NCBI RefSeq assembly: GCF_958298935.1 | Contig: NC_084940.1 | Location: forward strand, 20,703,146 to 20,767,145 | Direction: 5' to 3' | DNA: 64,000 nt | DNA from: Phragmites australis | Taxonomy: Eukaryota > Streptophyta > Magnoliopsida > Poales > Poaceae | Shown: piece after piece, positions 11,378 to 21,532 of the stretch | Position numbering within the stretch: the first letter of the stretch is position 1 | Layout of the letters: each line of letters begins with the position of its first letter | Translations under genes and position numbers: made by a program | The notes under the pieces: model-generated | The model's input: the letters and a program-made list of their open reading frames with translations, nothing else | Databases searched by the model: none | What the model was told of the DNA's origin: nothing

Positions 11378-12290
11378 GTTGTGCCCGCCTGAGAATGTCC
11401 TGCACTTTACTTGGATCAACAGCAACACCATTCTCGAAAAGTACATGTCCAAGAAAAGAAACTTCAATGAACTAGAACTGACATTTACTGAACTTGGCAT
11501 AGAGGCGGTGATCTCAATGTCGTTCAAGAACACTTCGAAGATGTTCAACATGTTCTTCTTCAGTCTTAGAATAAATGAGAATATCATCAATGAAGATCAC
11601 AACGAACACATTGAGCTCTTCCATGAATATTGAGTCCATCAAATACCTGAAATAGGTCAGAGCATTGGTAAGGCCAAAGGATATGACAGTATACTCATAA
11701 AGTCCATAATGAATAGAGAAAGCCATTTTAGGAATATCTTTAGCTGAAATCATGATTTGGTGGTAACCCAACCTTATATCAATTTTGGAGAAAAATTGGG
11801 CACCGTGCAATTGGTCACACAAGAAATCAATTCTGGGGAGAGGATACTTGTTCTTGACCATGACTGCATTTAGGGGTCAATAGTCCATACACATTCAGAA
11901 ACTCTGATCCTTTTTCTTGATGAAGAGAGCTAGGCATCCCTAGGGTGAGGAGCTCAGTCGAGTGAAACCTTTCTCTAACAACTCCTTAGTTTGCTTCTTC
12001 AACTCCGTCAGCTCATTTGGAGGCATTTGATAGGATTGTTTAGAGATGGGTGCTGTCCCGAGTTGGAGTTCAATGACAAACTCAATGTCCTAGTCCAGCA
12101 ACATGTCAGACAATTCTTTCAGGAATATGTTAGGGTAGTCACACACAACTAGAATGGAAGTGAGGTCGGATGGGAAAACAACTTCTAAGGAATAAACTGA
12201 AGGATCATTCTCTTTAAGATGGAGAGTGACTTGGGCATTTGAAGGAAATACGAAAGAAATTGACCTCGATACACAATAAATGTACTGGGA
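11378..12290 (-). pseudogene. H1 protease/RT segment
   Basis: Minus-strand continuation of H1 upstream of the A1 insertion. It holds the linker before RT (VVCDYPNIFLKELS, ~12150), the RT fingers (decayed), [12 protein letters not shown]...[13 protein letters not shown] (~11860-11780) and the catalytic [10 protein letters not shown] (~11590). A frameshifted thumb ends near an NGVAVDPSKVQDILRR-like stretch at 11378. The reading resumes at 3797 with VQSFLG, about seven residues short of what the H3 copy shows, so a few codons were lost at the insertion site. Confidence 0.8.
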
Positions 12291-15200
12291 GGTAAATCCG
12301 GTGTTACTGAGATACCTGGTCCAACAGCCTGTTTGAGCGATAGTGCCAATCTTCTGAAGAATAGGATATGGTCCATAATAGCAAAATACCAGCTTCTGGT
12401 TTGGTCTTGACGCTACTGACATTTGTATGTATGGTTGTAGATTGAGATGTACCTGATCCCCCAGCTCAAAGTGTCGCTCAGTGCGGTGTTTGTCTGCTTG
12501 ATGCGTCATTCGGTTCTGGAATCGATGGAGTTGATGTTGTAGCAGTTGCTACATCACTTGCCGTTCCTTGAGCCAAGTTGTCAGGTCAGGAACAGTGACT
12601 TCAGAGAGCTGGAGAATACCAAAGTCTCGAGGTGTCCTGCTGAAAATGACTTGAAAAGTAGTGTCAAGATATGTATGATAGGAAGTATTATACCAGTATT
12701 CGGCCAGAGGGAACCAGTGAGGCCAATTGCGAGGGCAACAGTGAACTGGACACTGCAAATATGCTTCTAAACACTGGTTGACTCCCTCGGTTTGACGGTC
12801 TGATTGTGGATGATAGCTGGAGCTCATTCTCAGCTGAGTATAAGGCAGTCTGAATAGCTCTTGCCACAGATTACTTGTGAAAATGCAGTCCCTGTCAGAG
12901 ACAATATCTTGAGGCAGCCCATGGAGTTTGAACACATTGTTCATGTAAGCCTTGGCTATGGTTAGAGTTGTAAAAGAATGAGTAATTGGTATGAAGTGAG
13001 CAAACTTTGAGAATTTGTCGATTACTACCATAATAGTGTCATAGTGAGCTGATTTGGGCAAGCCTTCAATAATATGAAGTGTTACAACTGCTCAAGCCTA
13101 ATCTAGAATTTGGAGTGGCTGCAAAAGGCCTGCTGGTGAAGTTCTTTCAGATTTAGCTTGCTGACAAATGGAACTCTGCTGGACAAATTGTTTTATGTGT
13201 TGCTTCATGTTGGTCCAAGCAAAGAGCCTCTTCACACGATGATAACTGGCAAAGAACCCTGAATGGCCACCTGTAGCACTTGAATGCAATGTATTAATAA
13301 TGTGCTGTTGTATCTCAGGATCTGCTCCAACCCATATTGTTCCTTTGAATCTTAAAATGCCATCTCTTAGCACATAATCAGAAGGTGATGCATCTGGTAA
13401 GGCCAAAGTTTCCAGTAATTGTCTTGTGAAAGGATCTGCAACATAACTTTGAACTACTGCTTGCAGCCAGCTGGGCTTGCAGGCTGATATTGCCACCAAT
13501 TCTGATGTGTTGCTGTTGGGCTTCCTTGACAAGGCATCAGCTAACACTGTTGAATTTCCCTTGTTTGTACTGGATTTGATAGTTGAGGCCCATGAGCTTG
13601 GTGAGTGCCTTTTGTTGGATAGGTGTGTGAACCCTTTGCTCAGTGAGGTGAGTTAAGCTCCTGTGGCCAGTTCTCATTATAAAGGCAGACTGTTGTAGGT
13701 ATGGGCGCCAATGGTCTATTGCCAGCAAAATTACAAGGCTTTCTTTCTCAAACACCGCTAGTCCTTGGTTCCTTGGGGAAAGGGCCTTGCTCAGGTAAGC
13801 AATGAGGTCCTGGTCCTGCATAAGGACAGCTCCAATGCCCTTATCACTTGCATCTGTCTCCACCACAAAAGTTTTAGAGAAATTAAGCAATGCTAGGTCT
13901 GGTGCATTAGTGAGCTTACTCTTTAGTCCTTGGAAGACAGTCTCAACCAATGGTGTCCAGATGAAAACAGCTTGCTTCTTGAGAAGGTCTGTCAATGGTT
14001 TGCTTATTAAGCCAAAATTGGAAACAAATTTTCTATAATAGCCGGCCAGCCCTAGAAAACTTCTCAGTTCCTTGACTGAAGTGGGCACTGGCCAAGATTG
14101 AATATCACTGACTTTGTCCCCAGGTGACACCCCAGCAGCAGATATAATGTGTCCCAGATAAGACACCTGTGGCCTTGCAAAAGTGCATTTGGATCTTTTG
14201 ACTTTCAGTCCATGGGATTGCAACAATTCAAATACTTTCCTAGCATGATGAACATGATCTTCCAAAGAGGAACTATAGATCAATATGTCATCTATGAACA
14301 CTAGAGCACATTTTCTCAAAAGTGGCCCTAGGGTTTCATTCATGGCACACTAAAAAGTTGCTGGGGAATTACAAAGGCCATAGGGCATTACCTTGAATTC
14401 AAAGTGTCCATGATGTGTTTGAAAAGCTATCTTCATTTCGTCCTCTTCATACATTCTGAACTGATGATAGCCAGCCCTGAGGTCCAGCTTGGTGAACGAG
14501 CATGGTCCAGATAGCTCATCCAATAACTCATGGATGATAGGCAATGGATACTTGTTCTTTATGGTAATCGCATTCATATGTCTATAATCAATGCAAAATC
14601 AACAAGTTCCATCCTTCTTTTCTACTAGAAGCACTGGAGAAGAGAAAGGACTAACACTTGGTTGGATCAGACCTGCTTGGAGAATCTCTTTCACTTGTTT
14701 CTCAATCTCTGTCTTTTGATCTGGTGTGTACCTATAAGGCCTAATAGTGACTGGATTAGTTCCAGCCATCAAGGGTATGTGATGATCCCAGGGTCGACGA
14801 GCTGGTAATTGTGTGGGTTCATCAAAGAGAGTAGGGTATTCCATCAATACTGCTCTTATCTGGCCAGGTATCTCCTCCTGAAGTACATGCTGGACTGCAT
14901 TGTGGTCTAACATTTTCTTTAGATGGGAGGAGGGCAAAACTGGACAGGCATCCAATTTGGGACGAACTCCCTGCAGAGATATCATGGTACCCTGATGGTG
15001 AAATGTCATCCTTTTCTTGTCCCACTCATGAACAATAGGGCTATTTACCTTGAGCCAGTCCATTCCAAGCACAATGTCACAACACCCTAAATTCAGTACC
15101 CTGAGATCTGTTCTGAAAGTGTGGCCTTGAACCCACTAGGCACAAGCTAGAAATTATCGGTTGCAGTTGAGGATACTGCCATCTGCCACTGGAGCAATGA

Positions 15201-15440
15201 CCACCTATTTCCTGCACAACCGAGCAGCCGTGTGTGCACTGATGAAGCTGTGGGAGCTGCCGGAATAGACTAGTATCAACACCTCCTGGTTGTATATCAT
15301 TCCACACAGACGCATGGTCCTTGGTCCTTCACCTCCCTCAGTGGCAGCCTTGGACATGGACATCATAATTTCTTCCTCAGGGTCTTCTGGAGTGATCCGG
15401 TTGGTTCTTCCCAGCATTCTGCAGTATATCTAGCAATTCT
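12291..15440 (-). pseudogene. G2 pol (protease-RT-RNase H-integrase)
   Basis: Minus strand. Protease is at 15417-15205 with LVYSGSSHSFIS, where the catalytic Asp expected before SGSSHSF is Tyr. The RT amino part with PYRYTPDQKTEIEKQV is at ~14740; [17 protein letters not shown]...LRAGYHQ at 14577-14430; [11 protein letters not shown] at ~14290; RNase H with VVETDASDKGIGAVL at ~13850. The integrase zinc finger (HSSATGGHSGF...SSICQQAK, 13300-13150) has its first Cys replaced by Ser. The integrase core is at 13061-12549 with SDRDCIFTS and SDRQTEGVN. The integrase C-terminal domain (12509-12300) lacks about 18 residues by internal deletion. Stops at ~14345 and ~13545 and several frameshifts make it a pseudogene. 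Confidence 0.85.
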
Positions 15441-15530
15441 TCCACTACGTGCAGTTAGACCGTGGGCGCACAATGATGTCCTTGTCCCCAGTGTTCCCCG
15501 CATTTGTAGCAGAGCCCTCTAGTGCTATCA
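15441..15530 (-). pseudogene. G2 gag zinc knuckle
   Basis: Minus-strand codons at 15511-15470 give CYKCGEHWGQGHHC, a CCHC knuckle (C-x2-C-x4-H-x4-C). This fixes the 3' end of G2 gag and shows that the copia element to the right interrupted gag just upstream of the knuckle. Confidence 0.8.
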
Positions 15531-17691
15531 CAGACGCAGCTGGTGCGTATGCGGCCCTGCCGTCTGCAGTGTCTGGCGCCCTGTTGCAGCTCGCGCCACC
15601 TTCACCGCATGCCCTGCCACCTCGGTCTCCCTCTGGTTGGTTCGGGCACCAATCACCACAGTGGGATCAGCAGTCCCTCGCCAACACCTTCAACAACACC
15701 ACCTTGACGCTGCCAACTATTAATGACTGGTATATGGACTCTGGTGCTACCTCCCATATGACTTCAGATGCCGGTACTCTTTCCCTCTCTCATATCCCAT
15801 CCTGTTCCAGCCCTTCTCACATTGTTGTTGGTAACGGTTCTCTTTTACCCACTGCCTCTACTAGTTCTACCACTTTGCCTCATTCCACTCGTTCTTTCAC
15901 TCTTAACAATGTGTTAGTTTCTCCTCACATTATTAAAAGTCTTATTTCTGTTCATCGCTTTGTCACTGCTAACTCCTATGCCATTGAGTTTGACCCATAT
16001 GGCTTCTCTATGAAGGATGTTACTACCAGCACCATGATCGCTGGGCGCAATAGCTCCCATGATCTTTACCCATTCATCCCATCGGCCTCACCCTCCGCAG
16101 CACCATCCTACGCCCTCATCGCCGGTGACTCCTCCAGCACGCTTTGGCACTGCCATCTTGGTCACCTCAGTCATGAAGCTCTTGCTCATTTAGCTCACTC
16201 TTTGGCCATTCGTCCTTCCAAAGGAGGGATCTCCACTATTTGCCACGCTTGTCAGTTAGGCCGACACATACATCTTCCTTTTACAAGTTCCTTTACTAGG
16301 GCTAAAAAAGTTTTTTATTTAATCCATTGTGATCTGTGGATATCTCCTACTACCAGTGTTTTTGGTTATAAATACTATCTTGTCATTCTTGATCATTATT
16401 CACACTTTGTTTGTACCTTTCCTCTTCGTTTCAAGTTTGACACTGTACAAACTTTGTCTCACTTTTTTGCTTTTGTAAAAACTAGTTTTCTGCATCCATC
16501 TGCGCCATTTAATGTGACGACAGCCGTGAGTTTGATAATTCCACCGTACGCACATTTTTTCTCACCCACGGAGTGACCATGCGGATGTCTTGCCCTCATA
16601 CTTCTCCCCAAAATGGCAAAGACAAGCGTTCCTTCGGTCTATAAATAGCATTGTACGCTCACTGCTTTTTCAGGCTTGTTTCCCTGGCTCCTTTTGGGTC
16701 GAGGCCCTCCACACTGCCACTTACCTCATCAATCGCCACCCGACAAAAACCTTGCAACACCACACCCCATATTTTTCTCTCCAAGGCACTCACCCATCCT
16801 ACACTCATCCCCGAGTTTTCAGCTGCAAATGTTACCCCAACCTATCCGCCACAGCATCCCATAAACTTTCCCCCCACTCCACCATGTCCGCCGGTGTTTT
16901 GATCCTGTGTTTGAGCAGGGTGATTATTTCATGTCATGAGGTTTGTGATGAGAACTCGTTTCCATATGCTAAGATTGCCTCTAATAACACATGTGCTGCT
17001 GACCTTGATTGTTTGGAGGATTTTTCGGCGTCTCAGGTTCCTCCAGTCATCACCTCCAATGGCCACCAGTGTAACGCTCCTCGGCACGCGTCTGCTATGC
17101 CAGCCCAGCTACCACCGGCCTACTCGGAATCCACACCCCAGCCACCAAGTGCGCTTGGGCTTCCCAGTTTCCCACTCGACTTGATGGTTTCAATGTCCTG
17201 TCTGCCCAGTGCACCCGGGCCGACCGGCTTCCAGCCCATCACAGTGAAGTCAACACCCGGGATGCCAAATACGCCTGGGCCGGTTGGCTCCCGGCTTGTC
17301 TCGATCTAGGCCCCTATCTTGCCCCTGACAATCCTTCACTGGCCCACAACTCCAGTGCACATGGATAGCTTGGCCTATCCTCTCGGTGCCTCAACACGCG
17401 AGGAGCGCTCCTGTCCCTGGTGCCTACCCGCTAGCGGGGCCGAGTGTGTCTCCGGTGGTCAACCAACTCGCATGGCATGACTACCCAAGGCATGTCAGGC
17501 ATTCACCTACCCAAACAGCTGCTAAATCTCCATGCCTCCTCTCTGTCTCTGTACCTCGCACGTACCATGCCGCACTTGCCGATTCCCATTAGCGTGTAGC
17601 AATGGAGGAAGAACATGTAGCACTCCAGTCCAATCACACGTGGGACCTCGTTCCACGCCCGCCGGGTGCAAACATTGTCACGGGCAAATGC
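15531..17691 (+). pseudogene. C1 gag end, protease, integrase
   Basis: A Ser/Pro-rich gag C-terminus leads to the copia protease motif WYMDSGATSHMTSD (~15729). Next comes the gag-pre-integrase zinc-binding segment LWHCHLGHLSHE...CHACQLGRH (~16143-16275). The integrase core starts HCDLWISP...YYLVILDHYSHF (~16325-16410), is frameshifted near 16510-16600 and resumes with RSINSIVRSLLFQAC...FWVEALHTATYLINRHPT to about 16760. A poorly conserved Pro-rich linker ends in HTWDLVPRPPGANIVTGKC (17634-17691), the first conserved block before RT. Coding continues at 31319. Confidence 0.8.
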
Positions 17692-17696
17692 ATTTT
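17692..17696. other. Target-site duplication of solo LTR S (ATTTT)
   Basis: atttt at 17692-17696 and again at 31314-31318 flanks S exactly. Removing one copy and everything between joins the copia RT codons without a shift (TGKC-IL-HHKIHFDGS). Confidence 0.9.
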
Positions 17697-19074
17697 TGAA
17701 AGGATAATGATGTCGCCTAGAGGGGGGGTGAATAGGCATTTTTACAAAAATTCGTCCCCTTTTACCGTTGGCCTAAACTTGTAGCAGAATATAAACTAGC
17801 GGGGTTTTCACAAGTGAAAAACCTAAATATGCTAGGTCCAACTAGTGCACAAACACCCTAAATAAGTGTGAAAGTTACAATCCTAAGGTGACAAAAATTA
17901 CTCTAATCTAGTAAGAGATATGCAATAAAACTTAAATTGAAAAAGGCAGAAAACACTGTTCATATGACTGAAATTACTGTTCATCCGGATTATCCGGTGT
18001 AGTCCGGATACTCCGGTGTGTATAGGTCCAGAAACTCCGGTAAAGTCCGGATTATCCGGGTTCTGTACAGAACTGAGCCCGAAACTGAATAAAAATGATG
18101 GATAGAGAGTTCTAGCTCAAACCAAGTGATGTCGTGTGTTTCCGGAGATGATTTCAAGTAGATCCACGGAGAACCTACACTCAAATACACACAAACAAGT
18201 AGATCGAGCAATATGCACAAAGATTTTAGCAAGAACATAAAAGTAAGGAAACAAGAGAGGAGACACAAAGATTTGTTTCCCAAAGTTCAGATTCACCACC
18301 GTGAATCCTACGTCTCCGTTGAGGAAGCTCCAATGAGCCGGGTCTCTTTCAACCGCTTTCCTCGATCTACTAGCTTTATCTCTTCCCTTTCGGAGGCGAG
18401 ATCGACCTTCACAAACTTTCCCGCGGCTCACCACACGTGCGGGAGCTCACCGGGCAACACCTAGCCGGCAAGGAGGCTTCACCTCCAAGAGTAACAAACG
18501 CAATCGAACTTCTTGCCGATGAACTCGAGTGCTCAAGAATGGATTTAGCTCACTTGCACTCAATCTTCCAATCTCTCAGCCCAACTCACTTTTCTTCTCA
18601 AATCACACACTAGAATGGAGTGGGATGGAGTTCTTTTGGCTCTAAAAAGTGTTTCTTTCATGCCCTTGCAGCAGCCCCAAAGGATGGGGTGAGTGGGATA
18701 TAAATAGCCCACTCCAAAGAACTAGCCGTTACTATTCTGACACACCTACCCCGGAGTATCCGGTGAACACCGGAGTATCCGGTCTCAATTCCAAAAACGG
18801 TGTCAGAACGGTCACAGAACGTGTCAGAACTAGCCGTTAGGCTCTTTTCTGGACTTTTACCGGAGTCTCCGGCCTATACCGGAGTCTCCGGCCACTCCAG
18901 GTACCGGAGAATCTGGTCTTCACCGGAGTCTCCGAGTACAGCACAGCTGACCTCCGAAAAACGGCGATAACTTTTGATCCCGGAGTCCGATTTCGACGAT
19001 TTTGAACTCTATGGAAAGCTTATTCAGAGGGCTACACATCCCAACTGAATTCATGACCTAAAACACATAGGATC
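17697..19074 (-). mobile_element. S: SIRE/Maximus-type copia solo LTR, 3' half
   Basis: The plus-strand edge is TGAAAGGATAATG and the far edge (31313) is ...GCACTTTCA, so the LTR has TGAAAG/CTTTCA inverted ends and a 5-bp ATTTT duplication. On its sense (minus) strand it starts TGAAAGTGCATCTAGCCCC, as in grass SIRE/Maximus LTRs, and ends with CCTATTCACCCCCCCTCTAGGCG. There is no PBS, PPT or internal sequence, so it is a solo LTR of about 2.6 kb without the nested T element. A cluster of TCCGGnnnATCCGG-like motifs sits at 17990-18060 and 18752-18935. Confidence 0.85.
17990..18935. repeat. CCGGAGTMTCCGG motif clusters in S
   Basis: Two clusters (17990-18060 and 18752-18935) contain roughly a dozen copies of variants of accggagtatccggt, many back to back. 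The motif is near-palindromic. Shorter clusters of the same motif appear in other LTR-like pieces at 42829-43150 and 43868-43995. Confidence 0.6.
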
Positions 19075-19626
19075 TGTTGGGGATCATCTCCTGCCGTCCC
19101 CGTACCCGAAGGCAACCACGAAGTTAGTCGGAGGTGCTACGGGACAACCACTGTGTTGGTTGCATCTTCCATAGCCGAATTGGCGTATGCGAAGACTGAT
19201 CTGCCTCGACTGCTGGGCGAAGCTCCAGTTCGCGTCCTGTGCCCTTCGCTCGGTGCGAAGACAAGACCAGGCCTTCGCCTGGAGGCGGCGAAGGCAGCTC
19301 GACAAGAGGTCGGACGGAGAGGGCTTCGATACCCTTCAGTTGAAAAATAGCTGGACAGTGGGCCCAATTGTCATGAGCACTATTGTAATTATGGGATCAT
19401 GCTTATTTGTACTATATTGCCCCCGGATATTCCCGGAATGTAGCAGGTCAGGGGGTAATATGTGTAAACCAGGTTCGTGATCGCCGGGTACGGGCTATAA
19501 ATAGAGCCACAGTGTAAACATGAACGGTAACCCGAGACTGTTCTACTTCCAGCACACGTCACCGTAAGGGGCCTTCGCCAGTTCCGCCCCCGAAGGCCCA
19601 TCTTGTCTGGGACTTCGATCACAACA
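19075..19626 (+). repeat. T 5' LTR
   Basis: 552 bp from TGTTGGGGATC to ...GATCACAACA. A TATA box (tataaata, 19496-19503) lies about 125 bp before the LTR end. The 5 bp before it (GGATC) match the 5 bp after the 3' LTR. Confidence 0.9.
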
Positions 19627-19627
19627 G

Positions 19628-19645
19628 TTGGTGCCGTCCGTGGGA
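19628..19645 (+). other. T primer binding site
   Basis: ttggtgccgtccgtggga starts two bases after the LTR. It resembles the tggcgccgtctgtggga-type PBS of other Tat elements. I have not assigned the tRNA. Confidence 0.6.
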
Positions 19646-19661
19646 TCGAACCCATGAAGGC

Positions 19662-21532
19662 ATGCCACCGAAAAAGAAAGTGAAGCCACTTGGAGGAGCG
19701 GAGGCGCTACTAGAACTCACAGCCACAGTCAGACCTTCGGCCGATAGAACCACTCCGGTGGTACCAGAATCAGGAAATGCCTCAGCTGGGGGGGGGGGGC
19801 TTCAGCCACACAACACCAGAATTGTGAAGTTGACACAGCGCAACAACAAACTACCGATGGCTGACATGACGACACACTACGGGTGGACGCAGAGCAAATG
19901 CCGATCATGGAGCCAACAGATCGCATTCGCTTCGATGTTTCGGAAAAAGAAGGCGAAAGAGGGCGAAGCGAAGAATGGGAGGAACTAGGTGACTTCGCCG
20001 AGTTGGAACATGATGAAGAAACAAATGAAGAACGAAATGCTAGGCTAGAAGTTGAGGAGTTGGAAAGACAGATTGCGCATAAAAAGCGCATGTTGGATGG
20101 CCTAACAGCAACCCAAAAAGCTGCGGAGTACCGCCGGCAGGCGGAAGAAGCAAGAAAAACGTTGGAAAGGATCCAAGAGGAAATCGATATACTCCAAACA
20201 GAAGGCATGTCTCGCCGACCGACGCCACCAAGAGATTTCATACGGGCTTCGCAAGAAGTTCGGCGAAGATCTTCAACAGGAGATCCTGAGTCACCCCTGG
20301 CAATGGACCTACAAAATCAGCCATGACCGATAGGATTCAAGATGCCCAGGGTGGTTATGTTCGATGGAGAATTGGATCCGAGGGAATTTGTCATGAGCTT
20401 CGAGGCAGCCATGGAGTCAGCTGGCAGAGACGATGTAACCTTGGCGAAGGCTTTTGTATTGGCAATCAAGGGAATAGCAAGGTCGTGGTACTCCGCTCTG
20501 CCCTCGGGGTCCATATATTCATGGGAACAGCCGCGCACTGCCCTATACAGCAACTTCCAAGGAAACCGAGCGGATAACATCACCGCAACCGACCTCTTCG
20601 CGCTGAAGAAACAACCAACAGAAACTTTACAAAGCTATATGCGCCGATTCGTACACATACAATGTCAGGCGAAGGGATTGAGCGAAGATACCATCATCGA
20701 TGCTGCAATACAGGGCATCAGAGGGGGCCTTTTAGCAGGGAAGCTCACTAGAAAAAGACCCACAAGCGTCCAAGAGCTACTAAACAAGATGGAAGAATAC
20801 TCAAGATCTGAATTAGATCATCTACGAAGGAAAAACGAGTTTACGGCCTCAAGAGCAAAACATGCACCACATAAGGAGGCAGTTGGTGGCAATCCGAGAG
20901 ACAGACCTCAACGACCAAGAAAACCCGAAGGTCCGGATTATCCATGCCAAAAAGAAATCAACCAGATCAACCCCGGCCCGCCCAAAGTAGTCCAAAGCTC
21001 GTGCGAAGCCTACAATTCGTCCAATAGAGGGGGCCGGACGGGCAGGGGAAGAGGCCGTGGAGGTAGAGGAGGTCGACCTTTGCATGACCCAGCAACCTTT
21101 TACTGTGAACTGCACGGCGAAGGAGCAAGCCACCGGACTAAACATTGTCCACAAGTCATGGCCATGAAAGAAAGTATAGCGAAGCAGTCAGTAGATAACG
21201 GACGAGCGGTTCACCACGCAACAAGCTTCGCAAGAGGCGAAGGGTGGCAGAACCACAATCAAAACATGATGTTTCCAAACCAATGGCATCAAGTTCCAGC
21301 ACCACAATTTGCACCCGCACCTCCAGTCCAATTTGATCAAACCAGGCAACTGAACATTCGGGGTGATCTACCCTCGCCTTCGCCAAGACCAGCAATCGAG
21401 GCACCACCAGAAAGTAGCAAATCAGTCAATACTATAAACAATGGGTACAATGTGGTGTTGGCTATCTCAGGGGGGGTCCAACCAGCAAACAGAATCCAAA
21501 AGACAGCAAAAAGAATACGTACGAAGGGTTAA
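19662..21532 (+). pseudogene. T gag
   Basis: Opens with MPPKKKVKPLGG at 19662. A run of 12 G (19788-19799) marks an apparent frameshift. The downstream frame carries a Glu/Arg-rich coiled-coil-like segment (about 19990-20200), then a TGA (~20325) just before FKMPRVVMFDGELDPREF. The capsid-like region follows (20342-20850: SWYSALPSGSI, LQSYMRRFVHIQ), then a basic RGRGRGGRGGRP stretch (~21035-21080) and a CELHG...HRTKHC zinc-binding motif (~21106-21150), the usual form in Tat gag. The frame closes at 21532 and overlaps the pol frame by about 90 bp. One frameshift and one or two stops separate it from an intact gag. Confidence 0.8.

Larger units (their letters stand above)
725..12290 (-). mobile_element. 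H1: Del/Tekay-like Ty3/gypsy element, split by A1
   Basis: A minus-strand gypsy remnant in two pieces, 725-3797 and 11378-~12290, separated by the CRM element A1. Read on the minus strand it runs protease/RT junction, RT, [A1], RNase H, integrase, chromodomain-like tail, 3' UTR and 3' LTR. The LTR start (minus strand) is TGTCATATCCC at 1133 and continues to 725, where the CACTA element interrupts it. Gag, protease and the 5' LTR are missing; at ~12290 the sequence joins a different gypsy element (G2). The chromodomain-like C-terminus and the RT sequence suggest the Del/Tekay chromovirus lineage. Confidence 0.75.

Noticed and set aside
19729..20241. 170-codon Ser-rich minus-strand open frame
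   Set aside because: Shadow of the T gag coding strand; Ser-rich because gag is Glu/Arg-rich on the other strand.
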